A stretch of DNA of 64,000 bases from contig OZ017747.1 in assembly GCA_963969365.1 (NCBI GenBank), positions 3,286,001 to 3,350,000 of the forward strand, given 5' to 3'. Positions within the stretch are counted from its first letter, which is position 1. Each line of letters opens with the position of its first letter. Shown here piece after piece: positions 1 to 11,297 of the stretch. The translations under genes and the position numbers were made by a program. The stretch comes from Asterochloris sp. CNOR1 (lineage: Eukaryota > Chlorophyta > Trebouxiophyceae > Trebouxiales > Trebouxiaceae). Under the pieces are notes generated by a model, which did not search any database, was not told where the DNA came from, and was given only the letters and a program-made list of their open reading frames with translations.

Positions 1-491
1 GAGACACAGCATTGGCGAGAACGCAGCGCAGTCACAGCTCATAGACGCGCAAGAGTGCAGCTTGTGTTCTGAGCAGAGCTGTGCTGGCTTGTGAGCAGAA
101 AGCATTGTAGCCATGACTTCACAGAAGCACACTCTCCAATAGTCTAAGAGGAGAGCTGTGTTGCCTGGGAGCGCAGAGCAGCCAAGGCGTCCGCCTCCCT
201 GAATCACCACATCATCCAGCCACTGCTTCATGTCGCTGATGTCTGACGTCCAGCCCTCAGATTCCAGCAAAGCCTCACTGCGGCAGATGGCCTACTGTTT
301 TGTATTGGAGTTCTGGGATGCCGGCAGCATGACCTAGCAGGATCTGCGCACCTCTGGACCCCCCTGCTCCAGAACACAATCAAGGCAAGCTCTGCCTGTT
401 GCTTGCACGACCTCAGGATAAGCTCAAGGTAGACCTTCCGCAGCTGCTGCCAGCAGGTCTTCATTTCTGCATTTGCCTGCAGCAAGGACAC
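1..491 (-). CDS. partial unrecognised gene at left edge
   Basis: On the minus strand the frame running from about 274 to the left edge stays open and reads like protein (TSDISDMKQWLDDVV, then GCSALPGNTALLLDYW). It follows a possible acceptor (ccgcag) near 276. A second open piece at about 400-491 (MKTCWQQLRKVYLEL) may be a preceding exon in another phase. I do not recognise the family. The gene, if real, continues out of the window to the left. The weak points are the lack of a recognised domain and an unproven junction between the two pieces. Confidence 0.25.
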
Positions 492-701
492 TGTGATCTA
501 GCAATGCTGCACTGCAGGATGCACATCAGCCAGCCAAGGGGCCCATCACACCTCCAACACCACACAGATCCTTGAAGGCGTTATGGACTGCATCAGAGAA
601 GATTCAACAACCACTGGGTCCTCCATGCGGTCAAAGGCTTTGACCCGACCTCATTATTTGCGTTGACAGCGATCAGCTTGCAGCATCCTGGGTGCCACTG
701 C

Positions 702-1975
702 ATGCCGGGGCCTGTTTGCCAGACAGGGTTGTCTTGGCGCTGGAGCCTCAGGCAGCCTGTCACTGTGGGGCCAGCATGCAGATGCCCCAGCTTGGTCAGG
801 AGGGCTGCACCAGTGGTGGCAGGCAAAGAGCTTCCTCCCAATTACAGGCGAGGAGGCAGCTCCAGAGGAGGGGGCATGCGGCCTGACAGGAACAACTCCC
901 AGCGTGGCCCAAGCTGGACCTCTGCCAAGCGGAGAAAGGGGCGTCCTGCCTGGACAAGGAGTCCTGATGACACCCCTCTCAGGTGCACTCTGGCATTGAC
1001 CCTGTGCACCACTGTACACAAGCGTACGCTGGACTGTGCATCAGCATGCTACTTGGCTGGTCTGCAGGGACGGCAATCGGGATCGATTGGTGGGGCTCCT
1101 CACTGATAGGCAAGCGTGAACAATCACTGTCAACCTGTGCTGCAGTCCTGCTTTTGCATGAGTATTCAGCAGCTGCGTCCCTCTGTGACATGACTCATTA
1201 ATGGCTCCTCGCAGAGCCGCCCGGACGCTGTCATTCTACCTTTCTGAGAGTGAGTACTAGGACTCAGCAAGTCTCGCGAGCTTTTGACTTAGCTTCATGC
1301 TAGCATAGCCACTCACAAGCTGATGCTTTTTCTGCCACGCTGCAGCCAATCTGAATCTCTACCATTGGCTGGCACAGTACATGAAGGAGAACCCAATCCC
1401 AAGGGTGAGCGCTGGGCTTGCGCTGAGGCACTGAATCACACCTGATGATAGCATCCTTGACGAAGTGCGGACATATGGGGACACAAAGCTTGCTTGATGT
1501 GCAGGATGGGGCCTGGGATGACGTCTCAGGCGAGACCTTCCTGCGGAAGCTGCTCAGCATGCCCATAGAGGCAGCCAAATGGAAAACAGTGAGGGTGCTG
1601 CCCTGTGCTTTGGACTCCTGCGCCAGCTCTCTTCAGCCTCCTGCATTGCAGCATTGCTGACATGGCTAGCAGCAGGCGAATGTCTAAGTCGACCCGCGAC
1701 TCGCTTGCTGCCAAGCAGGCTGCCATCTGCTCACGTCTACCAGCAACCACTGTCCACTGCAGGGCCGGGACGCAATTTACGACAACTTTGGCACCTGCGG
1801 CGTGGACCCCAGGAACATAGCGCAGCGCATCATGGACATCAGATCCGCAATCGCCAAGGAGTTTGTTGCAGACCTCTCCAACATTGCAGAGGAAAATGCC
1901 CTGCTCATGCGCGAGTCTATAACAGAGTCCTTCGCTCTCAACCTTGATGCAGCTGCAGTGCACCCTTTCGAGTAG
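702..1975 (+). CDS. RbcX-like Rubisco assembly chaperone
   Basis: RbcX proteins are small dimeric chloroplast or cyanobacterial chaperones that bind the C-terminus of the Rubisco large subunit and help build the L8 core. The 3' exons carry the family pattern in order: NLYHWLAQYMKENPIPR (about 1349-1400), SGETFLRKLLSMPIEAAK (about 1527-1580), then GVDPRNIAQRIMDIRSAIAKE (about 1800-1860) and a closing helix EENALLMRESITESF before a stop at 1973-1975. Plant RbcX ends in a very similar helix with a conserved LMR. A short piece AARTLSFYLSE (about 1217-1250, followed by gtgagt) fits the first helix. The upstream open frame from the ATG at 702 is Arg/Ser/Pro-rich with few acids, so it could be a chloroplast transit peptide, but I could not prove that it joins. 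Family call is from remembered RbcX sequences; start and first junctions are uncertain. Confidence 0.55.
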
Positions 1976-2427
1976 CCTTGCTAATGAAAATTGCTCTGGC
2001 CTAGTGATGCAGGAGTGCCACGTTGCTCATGTACACTAGCAGCAGCATGCAGATTTGAGACAGGACCATTCATCTGACATTCATTGAGAATTTTTTTGGG
2101 CATGAACAGCCACATTTGAACTTCATGTGATTACAAATCCATGTTTCCCGGCGTTTGACTTGCCCTGTCGGATTGGCTCGCGTAACCTGAGCTGCAGCAC
2201 ATGGCTGGCACCAAGCTCAATGATGTCAGGGTGACTGCAGCATGATCGGCCCCCATTGAGGTGTGCGACGGCGATTTTTGAAGGCCACCCTTACAATCCA
2301 TTCAGTCATGGTGCTTGAACTGTTCTGGACGATTTGCATCGCAAGTCAGCCATGCTTATGCCACCAGCAGGTCTCTGACTGGCTACACATCAGAAGTCGC
2401 AGTTGTGGCTGCAGGCCTCGGCAAGTG

Positions 2428-4313
2428 ATGCTGAGACGCAGCCAGCGTGCGGCAGGCTGGCTGCTCCTCTCAGCAGTCCTGCTGCTGGTGCTGGTAGCCC
2501 AGGCCCCGCTCCTGGGAAGTATGGCCAGGCATGAGCAAAGCCGGGTTGCCACCAGCGACGCTCAGAAACCTTGGCGGATGCAGCGGCGCCTCACCAAGCA
2601 GCAGCGCGCCCTGCAAGGGACCACTGGCCGCAGAGGCAGCCGCATGCAGCTCAGCAGGCTGGCCATGAAGGTGACAACCACCCCTGGCCAGCCCAAGGCC
2701 GCAAGCGGCTCAGCAGCGCCGCCTGTGCAGCCCGAGCAGTACCTGGCGCTGTGTCTTGCAGCCAAGGACCAGCACTTGGATCTGAGGGAGTGGCTGGACC
2801 ACCACCTGGCCCTGGGAGTCAGCAAGATCTACCTGTTCGATGACCACAGCGACCGTCCCATGCTGCCGGCAGTCACCAGGTACACATGCATGCATGTCTG
2901 CGGATTCAGAAATGTCTTGCAATGAGGTAGACAGCACCTGGACTGAAGTTTGTGGTGCCTGAAGTGGCCCAGCACAAACAAGAGGTGGCAGGTGCATGGA
3001 GCTGCCCTGGCTAAGCTCTTGCTGTCTGCCAAGCAGCTCTTGGAGGTACAGGCGCCCCCCCTGGTCACTGCCTATGCCACCCTGCCATGGAAAACATTTT
3101 GCAACTGGCTGCAACCTTTTGCACCCAGCTGACCTGCAAGCTTCAGTGTGCTGCTGGAGCTCCTGCCTGCATGCCTAGTCAGCCTGCACAGCTGCCTTCT
3201 TTCAGTCAGCTAATCCTTGTACTGTAGAAAGCTGCCTGAACTGATCTGGAGGCCGGTGCGGGCACACACATGCTCACTGAAGCTGCACGCTGTCTGCATG
3301 CACCTTTTCAAGCCGATGTCGCTACCTGTCTGCAGCTATGGGAGCCTGGGCTGGTGCCGTGGCCAGCACTGACTCAAGATGGTTTTACTGCCTGCACACT
3401 GCATCAAAAAGCTGTGCTGCCGCCTGCATGCTGCTTTCAGCAATCTGCTGCTTGGCACCTACGGTGGACCAGCAGTGCATCCCTGATGCGACTGCCACTT
3501 CTCTGCAAGCACAGACTATCAACACGGTCCTGCTGCTGCCTGTAGAGGCTGGCCCGCGCGCCACAGGCTGCAGCCAGAATTGATGCAAGCTCTCGCCACT
3601 CCACGCAGTCTGGACCCAGCTAAGGCTGCTGTCTGCATATCTCACCAAATGCTGTCCACTTACCTGCCTGCAGCTATGTGGAGGCTGGCCTGGTGAACTA
3701 CCACTACGTCCAGCACTTCAGCCACCCCAGCAACCGTACCCAGCTGTACGTGTATGACTACTGCATCGAGCACTTCCGCCACCAGCATACCTGGATAGCC
3801 TTCATAGATATTGACGAGTTCTTCGTCCTGCGTGGCACGGCAGCTGGCAGCTCCCTGCCAGCCTTCCTGAGGCAGTATGAGGGCTACGGCGGCCTGGCGG
3901 TGCACTGGCGCGTGTTTGGCAGCTCAGGACACATCGTGCGCCCAGGAGGTAGCCTGCTGGGCAGCTTCCACCGTTGCCTGCCGGCCGACCAGGAGCACAA
4001 CCAGCATGTGAAGACCATTGCCAACACGCGGCATGTGGTGCATGTGGGACTGGACCCCCACCACTGTGTCTACCAGCCGCCCTATACGGCAGTGAACGAG
4101 TTAGGGTTGCCTGTCCTGGGTGCCAGGGGAGTGCACCCAACCACAGACCACATAGCGCTGCACCACTACGCCTTGAAATCCCTGCAAGAGTATGAGGCCA
4201 AGATGGCTCGCGGCTCTGCCATGAAAAACCATAAGACCATGGAGTTCTTCAATGACATCGACAGCCTGGCCACTGAGAACTGCCATGACGTACTGGGCAC
4301 CCCGCTTAAGTGA
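2428..4313 (+). CDS. GT92/DUF23-type glycosyltransferase, type II membrane protein
   Basis: Two exons, 2428-2879 and 3674-4313, join in phase (AG plus C gives Ser). The N-terminus is basic and then hydrophobic (AGWLLLSAVLLLVLVAQAPLL), a single signal anchor, so a Golgi lumenal enzyme is expected. The catalytic part starts with DLREWLDHHLALGVSKIYLFDD, typical of the GT92 fold (E/D-W-hh-H-h-x-h-GV-x-h-Y-h-Y/F-D). It continues with the acceptor-metal motif FIDIDEFFVL (a DxD variant). Donor and acceptor sugars cannot be told from sequence. An in-frame ATG at 2263 would add 55 residues; I prefer 2428 because the signal anchor then lies near the N-terminus. The intron contains a degenerate copy of the start of exon 2 near 3331. 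Confidence 0.75.
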
Positions 4314-4596
4314 AGATTCCACCTCCAGGCCTGTTTCCCCCCTGAATGCATGCTGTCCACTCAAGCAGCGTTGAGTCCATGGGCAGGCCACATCACCTGG
4401 CCTTTTTTGTGCACAGTCCTGGTGCAGCACATCATGTGCTCTTCCTCTCATGGTTTGCTTGTCACGAATTTATGAAGCACAGTTTATGCTCAGAAATGGC
4501 ATCATGAAATAAGGCAGTAAATGACAACGCTGCGTTCTGCTGAATGTTGATCAGACCAATGAGATGAGCACAATAACATTGGACTTGTGCACTTCA

Positions 4597-7500
4597 TCAG
4601 TAGTTCGCCCATGTTGGCAATGTCATGAGGCTCCACAGGGTCCTCAGCTTTGTAGCCAGCCAGCATAGGTGCTGTCTTGAGGCACCCACCGTGAAGGTGC
4701 CTGCAGGACCAACTCCACATCTACAGCCGACATCTGCGAGGAAATGCAGTGCTCCATTGGGCACGTCACTGCAAGCAGCTTGATGGGACCTGGCCTTGCC
4801 AGATGTAACAGCTGCATTGCTTTTGAAGCTGCTCGGTTGTGACCATGTGTTACCTGATTTGCCCTTGAAGCTCTGGACGCCTGCAGCAATGTGCTTGTAG
4901 TCCCCATAATGCCAGATGGTGTATGTCCCATCAGGGGTACCCTCAGGGATGGTCCATGTGATGGTGGCAGTGGACTCTGATGACAGCATGTGGGGGCGCT
5001 TCCAAAAGTAAGTTGTGCAGATGTCATTGTCTGTGTGCACCTGCAGCAAGGGCCGCCTGATTGTTCTGACATGACCAAGCACAGACATGGATTTTGGTAC
5101 CACCACGCAGAAGATGGATGCCCCTCTGCTGAAGGCGGGTTGTCCAGAGTACGCCAGGGATCAGGATCACTCATCAACTTAGACGCTGCAGAGCAAGCGA
5201 TCAGGGAGCTGACGGCCAATACATCCCAGAGACACACCAAAGCCTGTAGGTGAGCGACATTTCAGGCACCAGTGACAGAGCAGAGGGCACACAGTCTCGA
5301 TTCAGGGTACAGACAACCACCAGAGATCAGTAAACAGGCAACATGCTGGCACAAGTAGCGAGCTGCCCACAAGGTCTGCTGTGACTGCAGCACCGCCCAT
5401 ACGCACCACGGACCAGTTGCCGGTGGCAGTGTCCAGGCGCTCGACGGTCAAGAAGGTGTCTTCAGTGCGCAGGTTGTTGCGAGGGCAGGCAGACTGGAAG
5501 ACCACCTGCACCTTGTCCCCCACATGGTAGGGCTGCTGGGTGTCAACGTCCTGCACGACTGCCGCATAACGGCTGCCTGCAGGGCAGGTCTTTGATTTGT
5601 CAAGCTGTGCAATTGCTCAGAGGCCAGGTGTGTGGCCGCATAACAGCATTTTCTGGGTGTTCACCCATGCATCAACTGCCTGAAGGAAAGCTGCTCAGCA
5701 TGAGGGCTGTGTGTGGACATCTTGCAATCTTGCCACATTGCCTCTTAAGCGAGGTGCCTGCTGCCAAGCTGAGCAGGCAGACAGTTGCAACAGGCAGTGT
5801 GCTGCAGGCGTGAAGCCTGCACCTACTTGTTGTTGCTTGGGAACAGGGCATCAATAGCTGGTACCCACCAAAGGGCACTGTGTCGAGCACAACTGGAGGC
5901 AGGAACGACCACTGCTCGGGGATCAGGTTGGGGGGCATGGGTCCAGCATCTGTGGCCTTGCCCTGCATCATGGCATCTGCCAGGGAGGAGAACTCCTGCA
6001 AGCAGGGTGAGCAACCGCTGCTGTAGACAGCCTGAGCAATGCCATCAAGCCAGGCAACTGCCAGCTGCTCACTGCACATGCTTTGACACCCAGCAGCTCT
6101 TACATATAGGGTGGATGACCCAGCCAGCAGCCCGAGTGCGCCCACCAAGCACATCGGGCATCCATCAATATTCACAGGCTGCCTGCCATGACCTGATGGC
6201 CTGCCAGCAAGTGAGGCCTTAAATTCTGTGTGGCACCCGCTCAACAGCCCTCTGCTCAGTGACACATGTCTGAGTCTCTACCCCCAGGCCCCTCTCCTCC
6301 ACACAAGCACCCACACAGGCTGCTGCATAGCATGACATGCTCGCTTGTACCTGAATGTATGCATCCAGAGTGTGGGGACCAAAGATGGTGCTGGCCCCCT
6401 CATAGCGCTGAATGCTGTACTCCTCGATGGTGGTGACATAGCTGGAGTAGGTGTTAGTCAACCCAGCAATCACAACGTGGACGTCGCCCCACACAGGCTT
6501 GACCTGCACGCATGGCACCGGCATTCTGCAGAAAGGCAGCATGAAGCTTAGTGCCAGGCCAAATCGTGCCTCCTGGGGCTGAGTGACAACCGGAAAGCTT
6601 TGGAGAGCATGCTGCCGCATGCACAGCCTTGATGTGACTGTCGGCTTGACTGCAGGTGCTGTGCTGTGTATAAGAGCCGGTAAACAGCCTCACACAGCAG
6701 CTGAGCAAAAGCTTGTGTTCTTTGTAGGTGCATCAAAAGGGTGCAGCAGGCTGTGCAGCGCAGGGGAATGGGGTCCTTGAAACCTGTCTGCAGCTGGTCT
6801 GGTGGCTAAAGCTGCATGCAGCTGGCTTTGTGCGCACCTGCTGGGCCACAGCCTCGCGCAGGCGGCGGCCAGCCATGGTGGTAAACTCCCCAGGCACGCA
6901 GAGGATGACAAACTGCCCAATGCGCATGATCTGAATCTCCACAATTGCTGGCTGCCTGCAGCAAAATGCAGCCATGCTTGGCACATGCATTAGCCACAAA
7001 GATGACTTCAGGCCAGCCACTGTGGGGCAGCTGGCAGCCCTCCCGACAGTGCCAAAGTACAAAGCAGGACTGTCAGCTCACAGCCCGCCGGGGGCGAGCC
7101 CATGCGCAGAGCACGGACATATTGGGGACAGCAATAAAACTGCCAGGGCAGATCCAAGCCTGGCTACGCAGGCCCCAAACAGGCAGTGCAGTAAGACAGA
7201 GAAGCAACAGGAGGGGCAACACATCCACAGCACGAGTCTGTGACCTGCAGAAACTGCACAGAAGCAGCACTCCACGAACTGCAGCCAGCAACATGGTGTG
7301 GGGTGGAGTCACACACCAGTCGTAGGGCAGGTGCACATTGCCGGTGTCCAGCAGGATGGGCTTGGGGAGCTGGCACTGCTCCTGCTCCCGGGAGGGGACG
7401 CGCAGGAAGTTGCGGACTACCCTCCAGAAGGCCGTGCCGTTGGTGTCACCTTGCTTGAAGTCGAAGGCACCAGGGCCTGCAGACCATGGCAGGTGTGGGC

Positions 7501-10500
7501 AGGCTGCTTGTAAAGGGAGTGTCGCTGACCGAATCACTGGCTGGGCCCTGATACTAAAGCCCAGTGATGGGCAAAGTCAGCAAAGCGCCGCAGGCAGGCA
7601 GTTGGGCCAGGCTGCAGAGCGCAGGTATGTGTCTCCGCAGGTGCACTCTGTGAACAGCACATTTGCAGCTCATGGCCGCCCCAACATGGATGTGCGCAGC
7701 GGTGGATGCACAGGCCTGTGTCTCTCAACATCTGCAGATGGGCATGCAAGTTTGCCCAAGCCCACTCACCATCGGTTGTGCCAGCTGCAAAGCTGAAGCC
7801 CATGGCAGCAGGGCAGGTCCTGCCAGCCCGTGTGTAGTTTGAGGCCCTGACCTCCACCCGCGACATGTCAATGAAGGCATGGCGAAAGTCGACGGGCCCT
7901 GCAGCAGGCCCACTCAAGTCTCAGGCACACCCAACAAACAAAGGCTGAAGCGCCCTGCGGAGGTGCTCAGAGGTGCTTGCTGCCCAGACATGTCTACAAC
8001 CGGTCTCTACCATGTTTATCTCTGCGACTCAGAACAGCACAGCACAAGCTGAGTGTAGGGGCAGCATTGCTGCATACATGCAATGACCCTGAGCCTGTTT
8101 GAGTCTGCTAGCTGTCTGTACTCGTGCTGGAGGAAGGCCCAGGAAAGGCAGGAACAAGCAGGTAAGCACCTGTGAGCCTCTCAGGGGCTACAGCTCGCGT
8201 GCCATGCCTTGGCGCTGCTGAAGTCCTGGAAAGGGATCATGGCAAGCACCTGGACACCCGTCCAATCATCAGAGGCAGCCAAGCATCAGTGCCTCAGCAA
8301 TCACAGCTGCCATGCACAAGATTATGCCGGTGCAACTCAATCAGAGGATGGCCAGCGTGGAGGTGAGCACCTGTGAGCTCCTCGGAGGCTGCTAGCAGCA
8401 GCTCCTGGGCCTTGGCCGCCTGGCGGGTGGCAATGATCTCGTTACTCTTGAAGTAGTCAGGGAAGGCGGGGCCGCGCCCAATACACATCTCGTTGCGTCC
8501 ACGGCACAGGCTGTGCTCAAAGTCACAGGGCAGGCCTGCAGGCAGCAAGGGGGCTGCATGTTGTGGCGCAGGCTGTGCTCTGGCAAAGTAAACCCAAGCT
8601 GAGGCATGCTTGTAAAGTGGAGGCCAGCTTGGGCCCCACGTCTGAGTTGTTTGCACGCACTCCCAATGTGATAAAGGTGGCAGAGAAAGGTAAAGACAAA
8701 GCAAGCCCACTGTGACCATTCAGAAGGGTGCCCATTGTTCAGCTTGAGGTGGCAAGCCATGGGAGCACAAAGGACCATGTGCGGTGCACACACCAAGCCC
8801 ACCTGTGTCAATGCACAAGGTGCCCTTGCTGTTGGGCGCCTGTCATCACAGACCCCCTGTAATGGAGATACAGCCAGCCCACCTGTGTCCATGCAGAAGG
8901 TTCCCTCGGTGTTGGGGGAGGTGTCGCCGACGTTGCTCTGCCCAAAGGCAGCCACCAGGCCAGCCCCAACCTCAGCATCTGTTCCAGAGACATGGGTGCG
9001 AGCCCAGACCTCCATCAGCTGGGAGGCGACACCCTTGTTGTCGCCACTGATAAGCTGATTGGTGTTGTTGATAGAAGTGCAGTGCACAGGGAACCAGGCG
9101 ACTGAGCCCAGAGCCCTGCATGGCACGGCCTTGCAAGGTGAGGCATGCAGAAGGACCTGAACCAGCCCACTTTCGTTTGCTTGCTGTCTAAGGGGCCAGA
9201 ACTCAAGAGTGTGCAAGCAAACTGCTCAAGCTTGCTTCATGAGAGCCCATAGCAAGAAGTTGCATGATGCGCATCAGGCTGAAGCAACAGCACTCTGAAG
9301 CCCGGAGGCTTGCTGCTAGACTGCCCAGCTGGCAGCCACGCAAGGTCTGGCCCCAGCAACATGCCATCATGGCACCCATCGCAAGCTTCACACACCCATT
9401 GCTGCCTGCTGCCTGCTGCCATACAGTGCAAAGCCTAGAGGTCCAGTCCTGCTGTGAGGCTGCCTTCTGTCACCAGCAACCTGCACACCTGCCACTGGCA
9501 TCGCAGTGCATGCTGAGCAGAGTCATCTCCTTGTCAGTGTCGTGCTTGTAGCGCTTGCGTTCGCCTTCTGGGTTGGCCAGGTAGGCTGATGGGCTGCGGT
9601 TTATGTTGGCGTCCAGCAGTTCACCACTGTTCACGCGCATCCTCATGGGGCGCAGGCTCTCGTGCGCGCGCTGGATGCTCTGCACCACAGGAAATCGTGT
9701 TGTACTCCTGCCGATTGCTCACATTACGCAAGCAGCTTGCTGTCCCTCGCAGCTGGCTGTGGACACTCTGTAGAGGGGGCAGCCTGAAGGCATGTACCCG
9801 GTGCTGGCTGTTGTGCAGCAGACTGCAGAAACCCCACCTGGGGCAGCAGGCAGGGCAGGCGCAGTGCTGTGAAGGTGAAGGGCACCCAGCACAGATGCCG
9901 GCTTGGTCTGCCATCTGCTGGCAGCAGCATGCCCTAATAGGGTCTGTACAAGCAGCTGTGCAGCCATTCATGATGTGGAGTTGGGCTATGCAGAGCAGCT
10001 CAGGAAAGCAGCTGGCTGCAGTCCGGTGCTTGTTTTGCCTGCACAGCATATTGCAGGCAACAACCCTAGCGTGTGGGTCGATCCCTGCAGGGCTGCTGCA
10101 CTTGACAGTGTTGCAGCAATGCTCGCACTGCAGACTGCCCTGCACTCACGGTGGCAATCCCGTCCACCACTGCCTCCCAGCTCTGCTCAACAAAGCCCAG
10201 CGAGGTGATGTCGTACAGCACATACTGCAGGTAGCCCCCCGGGCCAGAGTGGGTATGAATGCCACTGATGCCAACATTGCTCTCATTGTACCAGCCTCCC
10301 AGACCGGCAGCCTGCATGGGCACTCTTTGGCTGAGCAGGCATGTCTGCTGCACGGCACTCTGAGGCACAAGAAGCAGTCGCGCCTATCTGTAAAAGGCAT
10401 GCAGGCCTGCTTTGAGCAGATGCTTGTGGCAGACCTGGTGGCAGACGGCAGTTGATGGCATAAGCACAGGTGCTGCTTATCATGAAGCATAAGGTAAGCC

Positions 10501-11150
10501 TGGTACCAGCAAACCCGCAGGGAGCAAAGGGTCGATTGCAGCAAAGCCTAATGGGGTGCTGCATGCAGACAGTACTAGAGTGCGTAAGGTTTGCCAACCT
10601 TGAGCTTGGCCATGACGCCCAACGTGACTGCCTGGGAGGCCATGCAGGCGTCCAGGTTGACAAAGGCAAAGCGCTTGCTGCAGGCATGCAGCCCAGTCTC
10701 AGGCGGTCCTCAGGCAGCTGCAGTGGGATGGAGAGCATGACAGCTGACAGACGCAGCGGCACACACCTGTCGTTGTTGGGGTCTGCAACAATGTAGGCTC
10801 TGGCATAGAGCCGTGTGTGAATGCCGGACACAGTCTGTTGAGGCATGGCATAACCCTGCAGTGATGGAGCTCAGCATTGTCAGCTCATCTGCTTGCAGCG
10901 CAACGTGACCCTAAGGTGACCTCACCATCATGTTCACATCTGCTGCAGGTCCAGTGATGTCAGCCTTCCCTGCATAGCGCCACCAACATAGCTTAGCACA
11001 CCACTGCAACTTTTTTACTATGATCTGTTTGATGACAGTCTTCAGCTTACCGATGCCGACATGGTAGAGGCTACCGGCTGCCATTGCAACATGCACTGTT
11101 GCACAGCTGGTTGCAACCAAGCCCCACATCATGCTGGAGCGCAGATGCAT
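4597..11150 (-). CDS. neutral ceramidase (PF04734 family)
   Basis: Neutral ceramidase hydrolyses ceramide to sphingosine and fatty acid, usually in the secretory pathway or outside the cell. The many short exons, read from 11150 downward, give a signal-peptide-like start (MMWGLVATSCATVHV) and then VGIG-KADITGPAADVNMM and GIHTRLYARAYIV. Next come GIHTHSGPGGYLQY (the zinc-site loop), DANINRSPSAYL and NVGDTSPNTEG, which matches the GDxSPN motif with the nucleophile serine. FRHAFIDMSRVEV, PGEFTTMAGRRLRE and GLTNTYSSYVTTIEEY follow. The C-terminal beta domain has ICTTYFWKRPHMLSS and TWTIPEGTPDGTY, ending after SGTFTVG with a stop at 4597-4599. All landmark motifs are in canonical order, so the gene looks intact. 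Start 11150 is chosen because it gives the signal peptide; 11225 is an in-frame alternative. It is head-to-head with RIB43A. Two introns hold copies of exon edges (see findings). Confidence 0.9.
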
Positions 11151-11297
11151 CCTGGGCGCACTGCTAGGGCAGCTGCAATATCTCGGAACCTGCCTTCCGT
11201 TCAGAAGATGAGTGAGCGAGTCCACTTTAAAAGAAACCTATCCTCTGATTGTTCTTTGCCAGCAAGGAGAAGGCCTGGGAAGCTCCATTCCGCAGGC
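11151..11297. promoter_or_regulatory. short bidirectional promoter, ceramidase / RIB43A
   Basis: Only about 147 bp separate the chosen start codons of the minus-strand ceramidase and the plus-strand RIB43A gene, so both must share upstream control or have overlapping 5' regions. I see no clear TATA box or repeated element. The assignment rests only on gene orientation; if RIB43A starts at 11208 and ceramidase at 11225, the two reading frames would slightly overlap. Confidence 0.35.
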
